DNA of 64,000 nt from Lachnospiraceae bacterium AC2012 (GCA_000702525.1 JNIN01000001.1:1488001-1552000); one strand, 5' to 3'. Positions 43,708-53,791 are shown, counted from the first letter of the stretch. The notes: a model not told the origin generated them from the letters alone. Made by a program: numbers and translations.

Positions 43708-45711
43708 TTAGCAGAGCTTTGCGCCTGCTGGGATGTGATTATCAACCATAAGTAAACGAAGTTCTTCCTCATCAGAATCCTTCTTATTATTTACAGCTGA
43801 AAGTAACATTCCGCATGATTCGATTCCCATCATTGCTCTTGGTGGGAGATTTGTAATCGCGATTAATGTCTTTCCAATTAATTCTTCTGGTTCATAGTAA
43901 GCATGAATTCCTGAAAGAATTGTACGATCTGTACCTGTTCCATCATCCAATGTAAACTGAAGTAACTTCTTTGACTTAGGTACTGCTACACAATCCTTAA
44001 CCTTCACTGCTCTGAAATCTGACTTGCAGAAAGTATCAAAATCTACAGACTCTTCGAACAATGGCTCAATTGCTACATTGCTGAAATCAATCTTGCTATT
44101 TGGTGTAAAGAATCCGTTGTTATCACCAGCTGTTGCTGTAGATGTAGATTCTTCCTTGTCACCGTCCAGTGACTTCATTGTAGGGAAGAGAAGTACATCA
44201 CGGATTGCTGGGCTATCTGTAAGTAACATAACTAATCGATCGATACCATATCCGATACCACCTGTTGGAGGCATACCGATTTCAAGTGCATTCATGAAAT
44301 CTTCATCTGTATGGTTTGCTTCTTCATCACCCATATCTGCAAGCTTATCCTGTTCTGCAAATCGTTCTCTCTGATCAATTGGATCATTCAGCTCAGAATA
44401 TGCATTACACATCTCACGTCCATAGATAAAGAGCTCAAAACGCTCTACCTTGGATGGATCAGATGGTTTCTTCTTTGTAAGTGGGCTGATTTCGATTGGA
44501 TGATCCATGATGAAGGTAGGCTGAATCATCTTCTCTTCACATGTCTCTTCGAAGAAGAGATTTAAGATATCACCAATCTTATGATGTGCTTCATAAGCAA
44601 TCTTATGTTCATCAGCAAGCTTTCTCGCTTCTTCAATCGTCTTCACCTGATCGAAATCAATTCCTGTTTCTTCCTTAACCGCATCTGTCATTGTCAGTCT
44701 ACGGAATGGCTTTCCAAGATCAATTTCTGTTCCCTGATATGTGATTGTTGTTGTACCACAAACCTTCTCAGCCAGATAACGGAACATAGACTCTGTAAGT
44801 TCCATCATTCCTTCATAATCTGTATATGCCTGATATAATTCCATCAATGTGAATTCTGGATTGTGACGAGTATCAACGCCTTCGTTACGGAATACACGAC
44901 CAATTTCGTATACTCTTTCCATTCCACCTACAATCAATCTCTTCAAATATAATTCAAGAGAAATACGAAGCTTCACATCTTCATCTAAGGAATTGTAATG
45001 TGTTTCGAATGGTCTGGCAGCTGCACCACCTGCATTATGTACAAGCATTGGTGTCTCTACTTCCATGAAATCTCTTCCATCCAGGAAGTTACGGATTTCC
45101 TTCAGGATCTGTGATCTCTTAATAAAAGTATCCTTTACTTCCGGATTCATAATTAAATCCACATATCTCTGACGATATCTAGTATCGGTATCTGTAAGAC
45201 CGTGGAACTTCTCAGGAAGGATCTGTAAACTCTTAGAAAGAAGTGTTACTTCCTTCGCATGTACAGATACTTCTCCCGTCTTTGTACGGAATACAAATCC
45301 CTTGATACCAAGGATATCACCCATATCATATTTCTTAAATCTAGCGTATGCTTCTTCACCAAGATCATTTCTAGTGATATAAATCTGCATATCGCCCTTT
45401 AAGTCACGGATATTTGCAAAACTTGCCTTACCCATAACTCGCTTAAACATCATACGTCCAGCAAGTGTAACTACCTTGCCTTCTGGGATGTCCTGAAGTT
45501 CTACAACCTGAGCCTTACCTTCTTCATCTACTGGAGCCTCAAATTCTAACTCTTCAAAATTTACACGAATATCATTTGTGTGATGTGTTACGTCAAACTT
45601 TGTGATTACAAATGGATCTAATCCTTCCTGACGTAATGTATCCAACTTGTCACGACGAATCTGAAGAAGCTGGTCCTGCTGTCCGCCGTTCTTATTATTC
45701 TGATTTGCCAT
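43708..45711 (-). CDS. lysS: Lysyl-tRNA synthetase (class II) with C-terminal tRNA-binding domain
   Basis: This enzyme charges tRNA-Lys. The 667-residue protein exceeds the usual 490-510. It has an OB-fold anticodon domain (about 60-180), then the class II catalytic core with motif 2 ([15 protein letters not shown]) and motif 3 ([13 protein letters not shown]). After a linker (about 530-560) there is an extra C-terminal domain of about 105 residues, [27 protein letters not shown]...GMLLSA. This matches the Trbp111/MetRS-C type tRNA-binding OB fold. Such an extension should raise tRNA affinity. It follows greA by 16 bp. Confidence 0.95.
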   Translation of the reverse strand: MANQNNKNGGQQDQLLQIRRDKLDTLRQEGLDPFVITKFDVTHHTNDIRVNFEELEFEAPVDEEGKAQVVELQDIPEGKVVTLAGRMMFKRVMGKASFANIRDLKGDMQIYITRNDLGEEAYARFKKYDMGDILGIKGFVFRTKTGEVSVHAKEVTLLSKSLQILPEKFHGLTDTDTRYRQRYVDLIMNPEVKDTFIKRSQILKEIRNFLDGRDFMEVETPMLVHNAGGAAARPFETHYNSLDEDVKLRISLELYLKRLIVGGMERVYEIGRVFRNEGVDTRHNPEFTLMELYQAYTDYEGMMELTESMFRYLAEKVCGTTTITYQGTEIDLGKPFRRLTMTDAVKEETGIDFDQVKTIEEARKLADEHKIAYEAHHKIGDILNLFFEETCEEKMIQPTFIMDHPIEISPLTKKKPSDPSKVERFELFIYGREMCNAYSELNDPIDQRERFAEQDKLADMGDEEANHTDEDFMNALEIGMPPTGGIGYGIDRLVMLLTDSPAIRDVLLFPTMKSLDGDKEESTSTATAGDNNGFFTPNSKIDFSNVAIEPLFEESVDFDTFCKSDFRAVKVKDCVAVPKSKKLLQFTLDDGTGTDRTILSGIHAYYEPEELIGKTLIAITNLPPRAMMGIESCGMLLSAVNNKKDSDEEELRLLMVDNHIPAGAKLC

Positions 45712-45727
45712 TTTTACTTCCTTCTAT

Positions 45728-46213
45728 CTATGCGTTTGGTCTGGTAACTTCCAGAATCTTGTACTGAAGTTCTCCCATTTCTGTTTCAACTGTAACAGTA
45801 TCACCAACTTTAGCGCCCTTAAGAGCCTGACCAAGTGGAGATTCATTGGAGATCTTACCCTTTAAACTGTTAGCTTCTGTTGAACCAACAATTTTATAAT
45901 CCAATTCTTCATCATACTCTACATCGAGTACCTTTACAGAACATCCGATACCTACGGAGTCCTTATCTGTATCTTCATCCAGAACAACTTCTGCGTTCTT
46001 CAGGATCAGCTCGATCTCTTCGATACGAGCTTCGATATCTCTCTGCTCATCCTTTGCAGCATCATACTCAGCGTTTTCAGACAGATCGCCCTGTGCTCTA
46101 GCTTCTTTCAGCTTTTCAGCAACCTCTTTACGTTTTACAACCTTAAGGTTCTGTAATTCGTCCTCTAACTGTTTTAATCCTTCGTATGTTAACAGATTTT
46201 TCTTTGCTTCCAT
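45728..46213 (-). CDS. greA: Transcription elongation factor GreA
   Basis: GreA rescues arrested RNA polymerase by stimulating transcript cleavage. The 161-residue protein has an N-terminal coiled coil with the conserved acidic tip (GDLSENAEYDAAKDEQ) and a C-terminal FKBP-like domain (ISNESPLGQALKGAKVGDTV). Length and motifs are typical. The ATG at 46213 is used; an upstream TTG is less likely. A strong promoter lies 83 bp upstream and lysS follows closely. Confidence 0.96.
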   Translation of the reverse strand: MEAKKNLLTYEGLKQLEDELQNLKVVKRKEVAEKLKEARAQGDLSENAEYDAAKDEQRDIEARIEEIELILKNAEVVLDEDTDKDSVGIGCSVKVLDVEYDEELDYKIVGSTEANSLKGKISNESPLGQALKGAKVGDTVTVETEMGELQYKILEVTRPNA

Positions 46214-46295
46214 GATCAATTGCCAACCCTTTCTTTATCTATTCATAATTCTTTAGCTCTGTGGTTACTAAAACTCCCCAGAGAGCAATCGCTAT

Positions 46296-46325
46296 ATTAT
46301 AGGCTAAATCCCTTGTTTTTGTCAA
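46296..46325 (-). promoter_or_regulatory. Strong promoter of greA-lysS
   Basis: On the minus strand TTGACA (46325-46320) and TATAAT (46301-46296) are both perfect, with an 18-bp spacer. The -35 overlaps the end of dusB, so greA-lysS can be expressed apart from the upstream genes. Confidence 0.85.
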
Positions 46326-47299
46326 GTTTTCAGCACTTTAAACAGTTCTTCCAACTCCGCATACGTCGATACGTGATTTACTGCATTTCTAAGATGCGAG
46401 GAATTCTTATATCCGGCAGTGTACCAGGCCGCATGTTTTCGCATCTCTCGAATCGCAACCTCTTCGCCCTTCACCTCAATCATCAGTCTCGCCTGGCGAA
46501 GCATCATATCGATCATATCATTCACCGTTGGTTTCGCCGGTTCTTCTCCTGTCTGGAAATACTCCAGTATCTGTGAGAAGATCCATGGATTTCCCTGCGC
46601 TCCTCGCCCAATTAAAAATCCATCGCATCCTGTCTCCCGGTACATCCGCTCTACATCTTCGCCACACTTGATATCACCATTTCCAAGTACCGGTATCTTC
46701 ACCGCTTCTTTTACCTGACGGATAATATCCCAATCCGCATGGCCACTATAATACTGTTCCCGTGTTCTACCATGCACTGCGATTGCAGCCGCACCGCATT
46801 CCTCTGCGATATGCGCAATCTCCACCGCATTGATATGTTCCTCATCAAATCCTCTTCGAATCTTCACCGTAAATGGTTTATCAATCGCTTTCGCTGTGGC
46901 TTCAATGATTTTACCTGCCAATATCGGATCTTTCATAAGGGCGGACCCTTCGCCATTATTTACGACTTTCGGTACCGGACAACCCATATTGAAATCCAGA
47001 ATATCAAATGGCAGATGCTCGATCTGCTTCGCCATCGCACTGATAATCTCCGGATCCGAACCAAAGAGCTGAAGCGACACCGGCTTCTCGCGCTCATCGA
47101 TTTTCAGAAGTTCCTTCGTATTTTTGTTCTTATAATAAATCGCCTTGGCACTCACCATTTCCATGGATACCATGCCCGCTCCCTGCTCCCGGCATAAGAG
47201 ACGAAATGGCAGGTCTGTTACGCCTGCCATTGGTGCCAAGATTAAATTGTTCTCTAATGTAACATTTCCAATTTGGAGTTTATGTACTGCCTGCTCCAT
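46322..47299 (-). CDS. dusB: tRNA-dihydrouridine synthase (DusB type)
   Basis: This FMN-dependent enzyme reduces uridine to dihydrouridine in tRNA D loops. The 325-residue protein has the TIM-barrel motifs LAPMAGVTDLPFR (FMN site), FNMGCPVPKVVNNGEGSAL (containing the catalytic Cys in GCP), KIRRGF, HGRTREQYYSG and GNGDIKCGEDVERM. It lies between coaX and greA on the same strand. Assignment to the DusB subgroup is by overall resemblance and context. Confidence 0.93.
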   Translation of the reverse strand: MEQAVHKLQIGNVTLENNLILAPMAGVTDLPFRLLCREQGAGMVSMEMVSAKAIYYKNKNTKELLKIDEREKPVSLQLFGSDPEIISAMAKQIEHLPFDILDFNMGCPVPKVVNNGEGSALMKDPILAGKIIEATAKAIDKPFTVKIRRGFDEEHINAVEIAHIAEECGAAAIAVHGRTREQYYSGHADWDIIRQVKEAVKIPVLGNGDIKCGEDVERMYRETGCDGFLIGRGAQGNPWIFSQILEYFQTGEEPAKPTVNDMIDMMLRQARLMIEVKGEEVAIREMRKHAAWYTAGYKNSSHLRNAVNHVSTYAELEELFKVLKT

Positions 47300-47311
47300 T
47301 TAATCCTCTTT

Positions 47312-48085
47312 CTATCTACGATCCTGCTTCTCATAAATCAATCGCATACCCTGCAGTGTCAGGTCCGGATTATATTCGTCGATGCAGTCGGTATTTTCCG
47401 CAATCAATCTGCCAAGTCCGCCTGTTGCGACAACTTTGACATTCTCATAGCCGCATTCCTCAATCATCTTCTTAACGATATATTCCGTCTGACCGATCTG
47501 ACCAAACACCAGTCCAGCCTGCATCGATGTAATTGTATTCTTCGCAAGTACGCTATCTGGTTTCTTAATCTCAATCTCAGGAAGTTTTGCTGTATCTTCC
47601 CAGAGCGCCTTCGCGGAAATGCGAATGCCCGGCGCTGTTACACCACACTCAAAAGAACCCTCTGGACCAACCAAATCATAGGTTGTTGCTGTTCCAAAAT
47701 CCAATACCAACGTTGGACCGCCATAAAGTTCATAGGCTCCCACCGCATCTACAATACGATCCGCACCAATCTGATGTGGATTTCCTGTCACAATCTTAAT
47801 TCCAGTCTTTACCCCGGCTTCCACAATCACCGGTTCAATATGGAAGTACTTCACAACTGCATTCGTAAGAGAATGCATCACCTTCGGTACGACCGATGCG
47901 ATAATACATCCATCAATATTCGATACTTCCACACCATTCTTTGCCAGAATGTTTGTCATAAAGATTCCGTACTCATCTGAAGTACGTTCAATTCCTGTTG
48001 TCATTCGGTGAATTCCACCTAATTTGTCCCCATCAAAAACACCCAATGTGATGTTTGTATTTCCTACATCAATTGCAAGTAACAT
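47312..48085 (-). CDS. coaX: Type III pantothenate kinase
   Basis: CoaX catalyses the first step of coenzyme A synthesis, ATP-dependent phosphorylation of pantothenate. The 257-residue protein has the ASKHA-fold motifs [14 protein letters not shown] (PHOSPHATE 1), [21 protein letters not shown] (pantothenate side, with GADR) and [12 protein letters not shown] (PHOSPHATE 2). Type III enzymes are not feedback-inhibited by CoA and need a monovalent cation. It sits 12 bp upstream of dusB and just after the 131-residue gene. Confidence 0.95.
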   Translation of the reverse strand: MLLAIDVGNTNITLGVFDGDKLGGIHRMTTGIERTSDEYGIFMTNILAKNGVEVSNIDGCIIASVVPKVMHSLTNAVVKYFHIEPVIVEAGVKTGIKIVTGNPHQIGADRIVDAVGAYELYGGPTLVLDFGTATTYDLVGPEGSFECGVTAPGIRISAKALWEDTAKLPEIEIKKPDSVLAKNTITSMQAGLVFGQIGQTEYIVKKMIEECGYENVKVVATGGLGRLIAENTDCIDEYNPDLTLQGMRLIYEKQDRR

Positions 48086-48087
48086 TA

Positions 48088-48483
48088 CTAATCCTCCTCA
48101 GTTTCCTTTCCTTCTTCCAGCTCTTTCTCTACCTGTTCATAGGACTGACCCAATACAAACACTTTGAAATATGTTTCAAGCGCCTCGAATAATTCGTCAC
48201 GCTCTCTTCTAAGCTGTTTTATCTTCAGCACGGCTCCGATCTCATCATAGAGATAATCGCCGGCTTCGGCTTCTGTTCTCATCTGCAGATTTCCCAGGTC
48301 ATCGAATAACAATGTTAATTCTCCACCGATTTCCTCCGTATATAACACACACATAATCTGCAAATCTGCCTTGATACCGTCTGGCAATCCATCAAATAAC
48401 GGATCCAGATAAAACTTCTTGGTGTACTTACTGGCACCGCAAAGTACGATTTCATCTTCGTATCCCTGTTCTCTATCTAACAT
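48088..48483 (-). CDS. Conserved small protein of unknown function between birA and coaX
   Basis: The 131-residue acidic protein reads [24 protein letters not shown] near the start. A beta-rich middle follows ([23 protein letters not shown]) and the end is helical ([22 protein letters not shown]). It has no signal peptide or membrane segment and no motif I recognise. It may correspond to a DUF found in this gene neighbourhood of Lachnospiraceae (possibly DUF6145), which I cannot verify. It is separated from coaX by two bases, so it is co-expressed. Confidence 0.7.
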   Translation of the reverse strand: MLDREQGYEDEIVLCGASKYTKKFYLDPLFDGLPDGIKADLQIMCVLYTEEIGGELTLLFDDLGNLQMRTEAEAGDYLYDEIGAVLKIKQLRRERDELFEALETYFKVFVLGQSYEQVEKELEEGKETEED

Positions 48484-48522
48484 CTTTCACTCCTATAGAA
48501 ATCTATCATTTCTCATCCATTG

Positions 48523-49290
48523 TTATACATAGCCATAAATACCGCGAACACTCACTTCACCGGAATCTACCGCGCGAAGCTGCCCGGCTGTTTCCACGAG
48601 CAATTCTCCTCGCTCGTTCATACCTTTTGCCACACCGGTATACGCTCCCAGCGGATCCAGCACGCGAACCTCCCGCTCGCGATTCACCAGACGCTTATTA
48701 TACGCATCCAAAATGCACTGGAGATCCTCGGTCCTCTGAAACACATCATAATATTTCTGGAAATGATTCCAGATTGCTTCATCCAAATCTCTGCGACTCG
48801 TTTTTGCTCTATCCATTCCCAATCTTTCCAGTTCCAAATCAAGAGAAGTTGCCTTTTCTCGCAATTCCTCCGGGAATTCTCTCGTATGCACATTCACACC
48901 AATTCCAACGACCACGTACTGTACCTGATTCTCCCGCGCATCCATTTCCGTTAGAATACCACAAATTTTCTTGCGATTCACCAGGATGTCATTCGGCCAT
49001 TTGATCTCGGTCTCTAAATCATACAGGCTCTCCACCGCTTCTGCAACTGCCATTGCCGCAATAAGTGTCAAGCGACTAACGTGTTCAATCTTTACTGTCG
49101 GTCTTAATAAGATCGATGTTGCAAGCGACACGTCCTTCGGCGTTTCCCACTGGTGTCCGGAACGTCCGCGTCCCGCGGTCTGCTCACCCGCAGAGATCAC
49201 CGTCCCCTCCAATGCGCCCGTAGCTGCTATACGTTTTATCTCCAGATTTGTTGAATCGATTGTCTCGAAATACTGTCTCCGAATCTCCAT
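48523..49290 (-). CDS. birA: Biotin-[acetyl-CoA-carboxylase] ligase, no HTH domain
   Basis: This ligase activates biotin as biotinyl-AMP and attaches it to biotin carboxyl carrier proteins. The start at 49290 follows AAGGAG. The 255-residue protein has STNLEIK, the biotin/ATP loop GRGRSGHQWETPKDVSLATSI (family GRGRxGrxW), KWPNDILVNRKKICGIL and GIGVNVH, and a C-terminal SH3-like domain. The N-terminal HTH of E. coli-type BirA is absent, so it is an enzyme only and not a repressor. Confidence 0.93.
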   Translation of the reverse strand: MEIRRQYFETIDSTNLEIKRIAATGALEGTVISAGEQTAGRGRSGHQWETPKDVSLATSILLRPTVKIEHVSRLTLIAAMAVAEAVESLYDLETEIKWPNDILVNRKKICGILTEMDARENQVQYVVVGIGVNVHTREFPEELREKATSLDLELERLGMDRAKTSRRDLDEAIWNHFQKYYDVFQRTEDLQCILDAYNKRLVNREREVRVLDPLGAYTGVAKGMNERGELLVETAGQLRAVDSGEVSVRGIYGYV

Positions 49291-49326
49291 GTCCGCTCCT
49301 TTTTCCCAAGATAGTATACAACACAA

Positions 49327-49367
49327 ATAAAAAAATGGCTATCTGCATTTCCTGCAAACAGCCATTA
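49327..49367 (-). terminator. Terminator after argF
   Basis: AATGGCT and AGCCATT arms with an inner TGCA/TGCA pairing form a long stem. On the minus strand it is followed by seven T, four bases past the argF stop codon. Confidence 0.9.
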
Positions 49368-49370
49368 AGA

Positions 49371-50357
49371 TTACTTCAAAGTAGCATACATGACAGCCTT
49401 AATCGAATGCATACGGTTCTCAGCCTCATCAAACACAACCGAATGCGCGCCTTCAAATACCTCATCTGTCACTTCCATTTCATCCAAGCCAAATTTATCG
49501 TGAATCTCTTTCCCGATCGTTGTCTTCAAATCATGGAACGCCGGCAGGCAGTGCATGAAAATGACACTGTCCTTCGCATAGTCAAGTGCCTTCTGATTCA
49601 CCTGGTACGGTTTCAATTCACGAATACGTTCTTCCCAGACTTCATCCGGTTCTCCCATCGATACCCATACATCGGTATAGATGACATCCGCATCCTTGCA
49701 TCCCTCTTCTACCGATTCTGTAAGTGTCACAGATCCGCCGGACTTCTCCGCCTCCGATTTTGCATAGGAAACGAGTTCTGCATCCGGGAAATATTTCGCG
49801 CTGGTACATGCCACAAAATCCATGCCGAGTTTTGCCGCCGTCACCATCAGAGAATTTCCCATATTATATCTGGCATCGCCCATATAAACGAATTTGACAC
49901 CCTTTAACTTTCCAAGCTTTTCCTTCACGGTTAACATATCCGCAATCATCTGCGTCGGATGCGATTCATTCGTCAAACCATTCCACACGGGAACACCGGC
50001 ATACTTTGCAAGTTCCTCGACAATATCCTGACCGAAGCCTCGATATTCAATTCCCTCGTACATACGTCCCAGCACTCTCGCCGTATCAGCGATACTTTCC
50101 TTCTTGCCAATTTGCGAGCCCTTCGGATCCAGGTAGGTTGTTCCCATTCCCAGATCATGCGCTGCCACTTCGAAAGAACAACGAGTTCTCGTACTGGTCT
50201 TCTCAAAAATCAGGGCTACATTCTTGCCGCGTAGCTCATCATGTAGGATTCCCTTCTTCTTCTTTTCTTTCAATTCTGCAGATAAATTGATTAAATACTC
50301 AATCTCTTCCGCAGTAAAATCCTTCATCTTTAAAAAGTTTCTACCCTTTAAATCCAT
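49371..50357 (-). CDS. argF: Ornithine carbamoyltransferase
   Basis: This enzyme makes citrulline from ornithine and carbamoyl phosphate in arginine synthesis. The 328-residue protein has the carbamoyl-phosphate loop [16 protein letters not shown], the ornithine-side motif [11 protein letters not shown], and HCLPAFHD (Cys-containing ornithine-binding loop). An ARG-box-like palindrome covers the -35 of its promoter, which favours the anabolic ArgF over a catabolic ArcB reading. It stands alone between terminators, apart from other arg genes. Confidence 0.94.
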   Translation of the reverse strand: MDLKGRNFLKMKDFTAEEIEYLINLSAELKEKKKKGILHDELRGKNVALIFEKTSTRTRCSFEVAAHDLGMGTTYLDPKGSQIGKKESIADTARVLGRMYEGIEYRGFGQDIVEELAKYAGVPVWNGLTNESHPTQMIADMLTVKEKLGKLKGVKFVYMGDARYNMGNSLMVTAAKLGMDFVACTSAKYFPDAELVSYAKSEAEKSGGSVTLTESVEEGCKDADVIYTDVWVSMGEPDEVWEERIRELKPYQVNQKALDYAKDSVIFMHCLPAFHDLKTTIGKEIHDKFGLDEMEVTDEVFEGAHSVVFDEAENRMHSIKAVMYATLK

Positions 50358-50406
50358 AAACAGCCTCCTATTCTATTGCATCTCTTTTCTTCCTTTTCTT
50401 TTTATA

Positions 50407-50436
50407 ATTATAAAACAGGGTTGCATAAATATGCAA
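50407..50436 (-). promoter_or_regulatory. argF promoter with overlapping ARG-box-like palindrome
   Basis: On the minus strand TTGCAT (50436-50431) and TATAAT (50412-50407) are spaced by 18 bp. The palindrome TGCATAAATATGCA (50422-50435) overlaps the -35 and resembles the boxes at 7197-7284. Repression by an ArgR/AhrC protein is inferred. Confidence 0.6.
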
Positions 50437-50444
50437 CCCTGTTT
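50413..50444 (-). terminator. Terminator after the cell-wall hydrolase gene
   Basis: A perfect 15-bp stem (50413-50427 with 50430-50444, arms AAACAGGGTTGCATA and its complement) has a two-base centre. It is followed by TTTTAT on the minus strand. The same DNA contains the argF -35 and ARG-box-like site, so one element has two roles. Confidence 0.7.
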
Positions 50445-50522
50445 CAAAATACCATTAACTTTTTTTGTCTAGCTGTGTCGCTAACCACCGATTCTCTTGC
50501 GCAAATATGCGCAATGACTGTA

Positions 50523-51725
50523 CTAATAGAATACGTGGTTACCAATTACGACACCGGACTGTCCAGAGGATGCTCTCTTAAATGATGTAGCACCACCTGT
50601 ATTATCTGTTCCAGAAAGTGCCGCCTGTGCTGCAGCATATGCTGACGCACTTGGGCCACTTGCAGCAACGCTTGCTACTGCACCTGTAGATGCAGGACCA
50701 AACTGGCCGCTCTGATAAATAACATTATATATACTGCTTGGATAAGCGCCACTACGCACACGGTTCATAACAACCGCACCGACAGCAACCTGTCCTTCAT
50801 AGCATTCTGATCCGGCTTCACACTGAATCAAAGCAGCAAGAAGTGTAGTCTCATCCACGCTTGCAGCAACTGCTGCATTCTGTGTTGTAGTTGTTGAAGT
50901 TGTCTGGTTCTTCTTTGCAGCCTCTTCGGCAGCCTTCTGAGCCGCAGCAGCTTCAGCAGCTTTTTCTTCTTCGATAGTAATCGCAGTACCATATTCTGTT
51001 TCCACAGTTACATAGTCTGCCTTCACATAGCCTGTCTGTCCATTGATACTTACAGCAACCCAGCCTTCTACAGCTTCTGCTTCTGTATCAACAACGGCCT
51101 TGTCTCCTTCGCCGAGCGCAGAGATGACAGATGCATCCTCACTGGCTGCGGAACGGACACGAAGTCCGCCCGTTGTAGATGTAGCATATGTTGTACAAAC
51201 AGATTCTGCAAGAGCCTTCGCTGCATCACCTGTAACAACATAATCCGCGCTAACATATCCCGTAACATTTCCAGAAGTGATCTGATACCAGCCATCTTCT
51301 GTAGAAACAATTGTAGCCAAATCGCCCTTACGTAACTTACCAACAAGTTCACTGTCAGAAGATGCTGCAGCACGAACGCTCATTTCATCTTCTACATTTG
51401 CCATAAGGCGGTCAGCCCATTCGGAATCAACTTCTGTCTCAGTATTTTCGGAGCTAGACACTTCGGCAGTTTCTGTCTCTTCCAGAGAAGCGGCGGAAAG
51501 AGCCTCTACGCTAATGGTATTCAGGGATGAGATGACACCTGCGACATGACCGGTAGCTGTATATTCACTATCAGCTTCCTGTGCAGATACGATTCCTGCT
51601 GTAGCATTGGCCTGTACAGTCATTGCCGGTGTAGCAAGAATCATTCCGCCAGCCATAGCTACGGTAGCTAATGTTAATGCGGAATTATGTGCAACTCTGC
51701 CCTTCATTCTCCTATTCATATTCAT
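50523..51725 (-). CDS. Secreted cell-wall hydrolase (SleB-like) with two SH3 domains
   Basis: The ATG at 51725 is used; a GGAGG lies 11 bases upstream (an upstream GTG overlaps it). The 400-residue protein has a signal peptide, two SH3_3 domains (about 100-155 and 170-225; MSVRAAASSDSELVGKLRKGD and GLRVRSAASEDASVISALGEGD) and an Ala/Glu/Lys-rich helix. The C-terminal Hydrolase_2 domain includes LAALIQCEAGSECYEGQVAVGAVVMNRV. This domain, as in spore-cortex lytic SleB, is a lytic-transglycosylase-like hydrolase with Glu in the CEAG motif. It probably remodels vegetative or spore cell wall. Confidence 0.9.
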   Translation of the reverse strand: MNMNRRMKGRVAHNSALTLATVAMAGGMILATPAMTVQANATAGIVSAQEADSEYTATGHVAGVISSLNTISVEALSAASLEETETAEVSSSENTETEVDSEWADRLMANVEDEMSVRAAASSDSELVGKLRKGDLATIVSTEDGWYQITSGNVTGYVSADYVVTGDAAKALAESVCTTYATSTTGGLRVRSAASEDASVISALGEGDKAVVDTEAEAVEGWVAVSINGQTGYVKADYVTVETEYGTAITIEEEKAAEAAAAQKAAEEAAKKNQTTSTTTTQNAAVAASVDETTLLAALIQCEAGSECYEGQVAVGAVVMNRVRSGAYPSSIYNVIYQSGQFGPASTGAVASVAASGPSASAYAAAQAALSGTDNTGGATSFKRASSGQSGVVIGNHVFY

Positions 51726-51894
51726 ACGATATGTTTCCTCCACATGTATTGCCTGTAGTTTGTTACTACTTTTCGCGCAATACTTTATGTTTTTGTTTCA
51801 TTAGGTTGCAACTTTTTTACAATTTGTTACAACTTTGTTACGAATTGGATTATATCATCTTGTTTTTCGGATGTCAAATTTTTAATACACGCTA
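51726..51894. other. Intergenic leader of the cell-wall hydrolase gene
   Basis: The 305-bp gap between the hydrolase start and pgi contains this A+T-rich upstream leader, with TTACAA repeats and no reading frame with a site. I do not see a clear promoter. Confidence 0.4.
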
Positions 51895-51950
51895 ATAAAA
51901 AAATGCGCATTTTGCGGTTTTTCAATCATACCGCAAAGCGCGCATTTTCA
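51895..51950 (-). terminator. Terminator after pgi
   Basis: AAATGCGC...GCGCATTT outer arms and TTGCGG...CCGCAA inner arms form a long stem. It is followed on the minus strand by seven T. It lies about 85 bp past the pgi stop. Confidence 0.85.
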
Positions 51951-52030
51951 ATGGCTCCCAACTTTAGTTGAGAAATTTTCATGTATATGTACAGTTCATA
52001 AACAACTGTTCATTTATTACCACATATATA

Positions 52031-53611
52031 TTAGATATTTAATAACTCGCTATATACAGAAAGTGCACCTTCTGTGTCATGTGCAAGTACTCTCTTAGCA
52101 AGAACCTTACCAAGCTGAACACCTTCCTGATCGAAGGAGTTGATGTTCCATACGAATCCCTGGAACATAACCTTGTTTTCAAAGTGTGCAAGAAGTGCAC
52201 CAAGAGTCTTAGGGTTAACTTCTTCACCAATGATAATAGAGGATGGACGTCCACCTTCGAAGTTCTTGTTCTTATCTTCATCTGCCTTACCGCAAGCGAA
52301 AGCTACGATCTGTGCAGCTACATTTGCGCAAAGCTTCTGCTGGCTTGTAGAGCCCTGGATATCGACATCATTTCCAATCTGGCTATTCTTATATGCAATA
52401 AACTGTAAAGGAATGATTGTCTTTCCCTGGTGAAGTAACTGATAGAAGCTGTGCTGTCCATTTGTTCCCGGTTCACCAAAGATGATTGGTCCTGTTACGT
52501 AGTTTACAGGTTCTCCAAAACGGTTTACAGACTTACCATTGGATTCCATATCGAGCTGCTGTAAGTGCGCTGGGAATCTGTTTAATGCCTGTGAATATGG
52601 AAGAACTGCTGTATTTTCCATACCTAATACATTTCTTTCATATACACCGATCAGAGCGTCGAGCATTGCTGGGTTCTTGCGAATATCCTTCTCAAGAGCT
52701 GTCTTATCTTCTGCTGCTGCACCGTCAAGGAACTGTGCAAATACTTCTGGTCCGAATGCGAGTGAAAGAACGGCACCACCTACTGCAGATGTAGATGAGA
52801 AACGTCCTCCGATATAATCATCCATGAAGAATGCATCTAAGTAGTCATCAGACTTCGCAAGTGGAGATGTCTCTGAAGTTACCGCGATCATATGATCTGC
52901 TGGGTTTAATCCAGCCTTCTTTAAAGCGTCCTTTACAAAAGATTCATTTGTAAGTGTTTCCAATGTAGTACCTGACTTAGAAACTAATACGAAGATAGCA
53001 TGTGCTACATCTGTTGCGTTAAGAACAGCAGAAGCATCATCTGGATCTACGTTAGAGATGAACTTCGCATCCATCTTGAAGTTTCCAGTCTTCTTAGCCC
53101 AGTTTTCCAGAGCAAGATACATCGCTCTAGGACCAAGGTCAGATCCACCGATACCGATCTGAACTACCGTAGTGAACTTCTCACCAGCTGCATTTGTGAT
53201 TTCACCAGCGTGAACCTTCTTTGCAAATTCTGCAATACGGTTCTGCTGTGTTACGTAGAATTCTCTCTTATCTACGCCGTCAGCTTCTACCTTGTTTCCA
53301 AGCTGACCTCTTGTTAACTGGTGAAGTACAAGTCTCTTCTCACCTGTGTTAACAACAGCACCATTGTATAATTCTTCGAATTTTTCAACCAGCTGAGCTT
53401 CTTCTGCAAGCTTTGCAAGTGTGTCGATGATCTTGTCATCAACAGCCTTTGCTGCGTAGTTGTATGCATAACCTTCTGCCATAGGTACAGAATAATTCTT
53501 TACACGGTTTGCTCCGTTCTCGCCAGACATAACTTCTGCAAGATCCACACGTGTAGCGCCTTCTAATTCCTTATAGGAAGAAAGTGTATCTAAATTTTTC
53601 CACTCGATCAT
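52031..53611 (-). CDS. pgi: Glucose-6-phosphate isomerase
   Basis: This glycolytic enzyme interconverts glucose-6-phosphate and fructose-6-phosphate. The 526-residue protein has VQIGIGGSDLGPRAMY (sugar-phosphate-binding), VLVSKSGTTLET (SIS-domain motif), GGRFSSTSAVGG and GEPGTNGQHSFYQLLHQG with the catalytic His. It stands alone with its own promoter and terminator. The length is above the 450-residue compact Firmicute form, so it belongs to a longer PGI subgroup. No missing residues were noticed. Confidence 0.95.
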   Translation of the reverse strand: MIEWKNLDTLSSYKELEGATRVDLAEVMSGENGANRVKNYSVPMAEGYAYNYAAKAVDDKIIDTLAKLAEEAQLVEKFEELYNGAVVNTGEKRLVLHQLTRGQLGNKVEADGVDKREFYVTQQNRIAEFAKKVHAGEITNAAGEKFTTVVQIGIGGSDLGPRAMYLALENWAKKTGNFKMDAKFISNVDPDDASAVLNATDVAHAIFVLVSKSGTTLETLTNESFVKDALKKAGLNPADHMIAVTSETSPLAKSDDYLDAFFMDDYIGGRFSSTSAVGGAVLSLAFGPEVFAQFLDGAAAEDKTALEKDIRKNPAMLDALIGVYERNVLGMENTAVLPYSQALNRFPAHLQQLDMESNGKSVNRFGEPVNYVTGPIIFGEPGTNGQHSFYQLLHQGKTIIPLQFIAYKNSQIGNDVDIQGSTSQQKLCANVAAQIVAFACGKADEDKNKNFEGGRPSSIIIGEEVNPKTLGALLAHFENKVMFQGFVWNINSFDQEGVQLGKVLAKRVLAHDTEGALSVYSELLNI

Positions 53612-53658
53612 GATTCATTCCCTCCATGTTTTCTTTTCTACTTTTTTTCGTCCACGAT

Positions 53659-53686
53659 ATTATACCATCTTTCCGCGAAATTCCAA
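53659..53686 (-). promoter_or_regulatory. pgi promoter
   Basis: On the minus strand TTGGAA (53686-53681) and TATAAT (53664-53659) are spaced by 16 bp, with TGG giving an extended -10. Confidence 0.65.
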
Positions 53687-53763
53687 AGAAATTTGTAGAA
53701 TTTTTAACAGGCTTTTTATACTTTTCTTCTATATGATAATGCACACAAGATTCTTCGCAAAAC

Positions 53764-53791
53764 TTGACTTTTTCTTTTGGGATTGTATGAT
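53764..53791 (+). promoter_or_regulatory. murG promoter
   Basis: TTGACT (53764-53769) and TATGAT (53786-53791) are spaced by 16 bp, about 68 bp before the murG start. A small GGCG/CGCC hairpin lies in the leader. Confidence 0.6.

Noticed and set aside
47273-47980. 235-codon plus-strand frame opposite coaX
   Set aside because: coaX carries all family motifs on the other strand; the frame has no ribosome binding site and low-complexity composition.
49248-49907. 219-codon plus-strand frame across the birA-argF gap and opposite argF
   Set aside because: It crosses a clear terminator and lies antisense to motif-complete argF.
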